Shown piece by piece: positions 6,455-8,486 of a DNA stretch of 8,486 nucleotides. The position numbers and the translations under genes are program-made. This stretch comes from SURF-32 sp964648365 (lineage in GTDB: Bacteria; Planctomycetota; Phycisphaerae; UBA1845): the NCBI GenBank assembly GCA_964648365.1, contig CAZYLK010000229.1, positions 1 to 8,486 on the forward strand, given 5' to 3'. Each line of letters starts with the position of its first letter. The first letter of the stretch is position 1. A model generated the notes under the pieces. It did no database searches and was not told where the DNA came from. It saw only the letters and a program-made list of their open reading frames with translations.

Positions 6455-6463
6455 TGCTATCAT
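6455..6463 (+). promoter_or_regulatory. Extended -10 promoter giving a leaderless antitoxin mRNA
   Basis: TGC (6455-6457) directly before TATCAT (6458-6463) forms an extended -10. No -35 match is seen 17 bases upstream, where a GGGGTGCCCC palindrome (6431-6440) sits instead. The last base of the -10 is 8 bases before ATG 6472, so transcription would start at or within a few bases of the start codon. There is also no Shine-Dalgarno sequence, which fits leaderless translation. Confidence 0.5.
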
Positions 6464-6471
6464 CGGGTGTC

Positions 6472-7653
6472 ATGGTGCGTGTGGTGGCGAACGCAAATCC
6501 GACGGTCCTGGGCTGGGCCCGGCGGATGGCAGGCTTGGACGTAGCGTCGGCGGCCCGCAAGGCCGGTACGCGCGATCATCGCCTCGAAAGTTGGGAACGG
6601 GGCGACGACCAGCCGACCGTTGTACAACTTCGCCGGCTGGCGGACGCCTACAAGCGACCGCTGGCCGTCTTTTTCATGGACGAACCGCCGCAGGACGACC
6701 CGTTTCCCCGAGACTTCCGGCGAGAATCGCCCGATGCTGCGGATGCTGCCACTCCGGCGCTGCGCCTCGCCGTTCGCGAAGCCCACTTCAGGCGGGAGGC
6801 TGCGCTCGATCTGTATGCGGAGCTGGACGAGCAACCGGCCACGTTCGAGCTTACTACCAGTCTGGACAGTGATCCCGAAGCCGTCGCGGCGGCGCTTCGT
6901 GCGGCACTGGTCGAGGATGACCCTCCTTCTGGCGGCGACCCACGCCAATGGCTCTCGCGCTGGCGTGCGGCGGCGGAAGCGCTCGGCGTGCTGGTGTTTC
7001 AGGCGCAGGGCATCGACGTTGACGAGATGCGAGGGTTTTCCATTTCCGATCGGCCGCTCCCGGTTGTAGTGCTCAACATCAAAGACGCTTGGACAGCCCG
7101 CAGCTTCTCCCTGATGCACGAGCTTGCGCACGTGATGCTCAATCGAGGCGGCCTGTGCCTGAACGAAGATGATGGCCCTCGTTCGGAGCGTCAGCGCGTG
7201 GAGACATTCTGCAACCACGTGGCCGGGGCGACCCTCGTGCCCGAGCCTCTGCTTGTGCAAAGGCCGGAAGTTCCGGGCTACCGTACATCGCAGATGTCCG
7301 ACGAGGACATCGCCGCGATCGCCCGGCAATTCGGGGTCAGTCGTGAGGTGGTGGTACGACGTCTGCTCGTCCTGGATCGAGTCGACGAGCCGTTCTACCA
7401 GCGAAAGCGCGCGGAGTATGCCGCCGCCGTCAAGCGGGGGTCGCCGCAGCGCCGCGGCGGGGGGTTTGCGCCCCCGTCGACCCTCACCGTCGCCACGGCT
7501 GGCCGCCATTTTACCAAGCTCGTGCTCCAGGCGTATGACGAAGAGCGTATCACGTCGAGCGACGTGGCTGAGTACCTCGGCGTCCGCCTGAAGCACCTTG
7601 AGCGCATTCGGGCGGCCGTCGTGGGTTCCCCCGCGAACGGGCGTCGCGGGTGA
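6472..7653 (+). CDS. XRE HTH and ImmA/IrrE-family zinc metallopeptidase, probable antitoxin
   Basis: A 393-residue cytoplasmic protein. Residues about 11-70 form an XRE-type helix-turn-helix, with GWARRMAGLDVASAARKAG followed by LESWERGDDQPTVVQLRRLA and YKRPLAVFF. The ImmA/IrrE peptidase domain has FSLMHELAHVML, with zinc ligands H216 and H220 and catalytic E217. The third-ligand region is VETFCNHVAGATLVP, with E244 and N248. The C-terminal part (about 335-390) carries FTKLVLQAYDEERITSSDVAEYLGVRLKHLERIR, a helical tail common in this family. All catalytic residues are intact. The family cleaves or binds regulatory proteins and, next to a DUF4411/PIN gene, is predicted to be the antitoxin and autorepressor. 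The start at ATG 6472 fits the promoter; in-frame GTG codons just after (6475, 6481) are alternatives. The stop overlaps the next gene in GTGA. Confidence 0.88.
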   Translation: MVRVVANANPTVLGWARRMAGLDVASAARKAGTRDHRLESWERGDDQPTVVQLRRLADAYKRPLAVFFMDEPPQDDPFPRDFRRESPDAADAATPALRLAVREAHFRREAALDLYAELDEQPATFELTTSLDSDPEAVAAALRAALVEDDPPSGGDPRQWLSRWRAAAEALGVLVFQAQGIDVDEMRGFSISDRPLPVVVLNIKDAWTARSFSLMHELAHVMLNRGGLCLNEDDGPRSERQRVETFCNHVAGATLVPEPLLVQRPEVPGYRTSQMSDEDIAAIARQFGVSREVVVRRLLVLDRVDEPFYQRKRAEYAAAVKRGSPQRRGGGFAPPSTLTVATAGRHFTKLVLQAYDEERITSSDVAEYLGVRLKHLERIRAAVVGSPANGRRG

Positions 7654-8108
7654 GCTACAGCGTCGACACCAGCGCGATTCTCGATGCCTGGGTGCGTTAC
7701 TATCCGCCTGACGTCTTCGGAACGCTGTGGGAACGGCTCGACGGGCTGGCCCGCGAAGGTCGGCTCTTCGTCATCGATGAAGTCCGGCGGGAACTGGAAT
7801 CGCAGGAAGATGAAGCGTTCGGATGGGTGGCCGCACGACCCGCGACCGTCGTCGCACTCGATGCCGGCATCCAGGCACGGGCAGTCCCGGTCATATCCGG
7901 CTACCCGTCGCTGACGCGGACGAAGAGCCTCATGAGCGGCGCGGCGGATCCGTTCGTCATCGCCCTGGCCATCGAGCGCGGGCTGACCGTTGTGACCTCA
8001 GAAAAGTCAAAGCCGTCCAAGCCGCGCATCCCGGACGTGTGCCGGGCGATGGGTGTGCCATGCATCACCTGGATCGAATTGTTTCGGCGCGAAGGCTGGG
8101 TCCTATAG
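7650..8108 (+). CDS. DUF4411 PIN-like protein, probable ribonuclease toxin
   Basis: A 152-residue protein from GTG 7650, overlapping the metallopeptidase stop codon by 4 bases. The ribosome site is weak, so translation is probably coupled. It opens with YSVDTSAILDAWVRYYPPDVF, the DUF4411 version of the PIN-domain first strand, with D6. Later acidic residues are in FVIDEVRREL (E44, E48), AADPFVIALAIERG (D100), VVTSEK (E118) and PRIPDVCRAMGV (D129). These match the usual PIN acidic set, so a Mg-dependent RNase fold with an intact active site is expected. PIN toxins cleave RNA, often tRNA or mRNA; the target of this one is unknown. The order, with the HTH/metallopeptidase gene first, is the usual one for this pairing. 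It is cytoplasmic, with no signal sequence. Confidence 0.87.
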   Translation: MSYSVDTSAILDAWVRYYPPDVFGTLWERLDGLAREGRLFVIDEVRRELESQEDEAFGWVAARPATVVALDAGIQARAVPVISGYPSLTRTKSLMSGAADPFVIALAIERGLTVVTSEKSKPSKPRIPDVCRAMGVPCITWIELFRREGWVL

Positions 8109-8133
8109 TCGCTACTTTTGCAGCCACGAGGAC

Positions 8134-8170
8134 AAGAGGACCGGCTTCCACGAAGGAAGCCGGTCCTCTT
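8134..8170. terminator. Strong terminator between convergent genes
   Basis: A perfect 16-bp stem (8134-8149 with 8155-8170) has a 5-base loop and is followed by TGATTT on the plus strand. It lies 25 bases after the DUF4411 stop codon and about 55 bases beyond the convergent hppA stop codon. On the minus strand the stem ends in CTT without a longer T-run, so it should work best for the toxin transcript but may serve both. Confidence 0.88.
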
Positions 8171-8224
8171 TGATTTCAAACGCTGTGCATCAACCGGCCA
8201 TGCCGGCGAGTGATGTGACCCGGA

Positions 8225-8486
<262 letters not shown>

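Noticed and set aside
6235..6471. Possible N-terminal extension of the XRE/ImmA protein, since the frame is open from the lipoprotein stop codon and starts with ATG 6235.
   Set aside because: The encoded segment has no homology-like pattern, covers the G-tract element and the promoter, and the HTH domain begins right after ATG 6472.
6460..7596. Long open frame on the minus strand opposite the XRE/ImmA gene.
   Set aside because: The plus-strand frame has an HTH and an intact HExxH domain. The complement has no recognisable motif and is a high-GC shadow.

Overview
The window is GC-rich bacterial chromosomal DNA. It runs from the 3' end of an aconitase gene (plus strand) to the 3' end of a membrane proton-pumping pyrophosphatase gene (minus strand). 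Several traits point tentatively to a planctomycete or a similar environmental bacterium: high G+C, long intergenic gaps, a large Asp/Gly-rich lipoprotein, a secreted beta-rich protein with a Cys/Lys-rich tail, and an hppA-type pyrophosphatase. No rRNA, tRNA or species marker is present, so this assignment is inference.

Layout. (1) 1-141: end of acnA, followed by a hairpin that may terminate it. (2) 456-2464: a translationally coupled pair encoding an ABC-like ATPase of the AAA_15/RloA type and an RloB-family protein with Toprim-like acidic motifs. This is a probable anti-phage module. (3) 2465-2885: a gap with two back-to-back hairpins, then a TATAAT box and a ribosome binding site for the next gene. 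(4) 2886-3647: an exported protein whose last 66 residues hold eight cysteines and many lysines, followed by a clear terminator. (5) 3648-4113: a gap with no credible gene. (6) 4114-6234: a probable lipoprotein with a long Asp/Gly/Ser tether, two calcium-binding-like Asp motifs and beta-rich domains. (7) 6235-6471: a short gap with a run of G-tracts, a hairpin and an extended -10 promoter almost touching the next start codon. (8) 6472-8108: a coupled XRE/ImmA-IrrE metallopeptidase and DUF4411 PIN-like pair, arranged as a toxin-antitoxin operon. (9) 8134-8170: a perfect 16-bp hairpin between convergent genes. (10) 8225-8486: the hppA 3' end.

Functionally, two accessory modules (RloAB and ImmA/DUF4411) and two cell-surface or secreted proteins lie between two housekeeping genes. 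Parts of the RloAB module look lower in G+C than the lipoprotein gene (two hand-counted lines: 48% versus 72%), which is compatible with acquisition of that module. Each two-gene module has a 4-base GTGA stop/start overlap, so the partner proteins are probably made in fixed ratio. I see no obviously new gene family with a demonstrable system around it. The least explained items are the Cys/Lys-rich tail, the RloB active-site variant, the apparently leaderless antitoxin promoter and the intergenic hairpin and G-tract elements.
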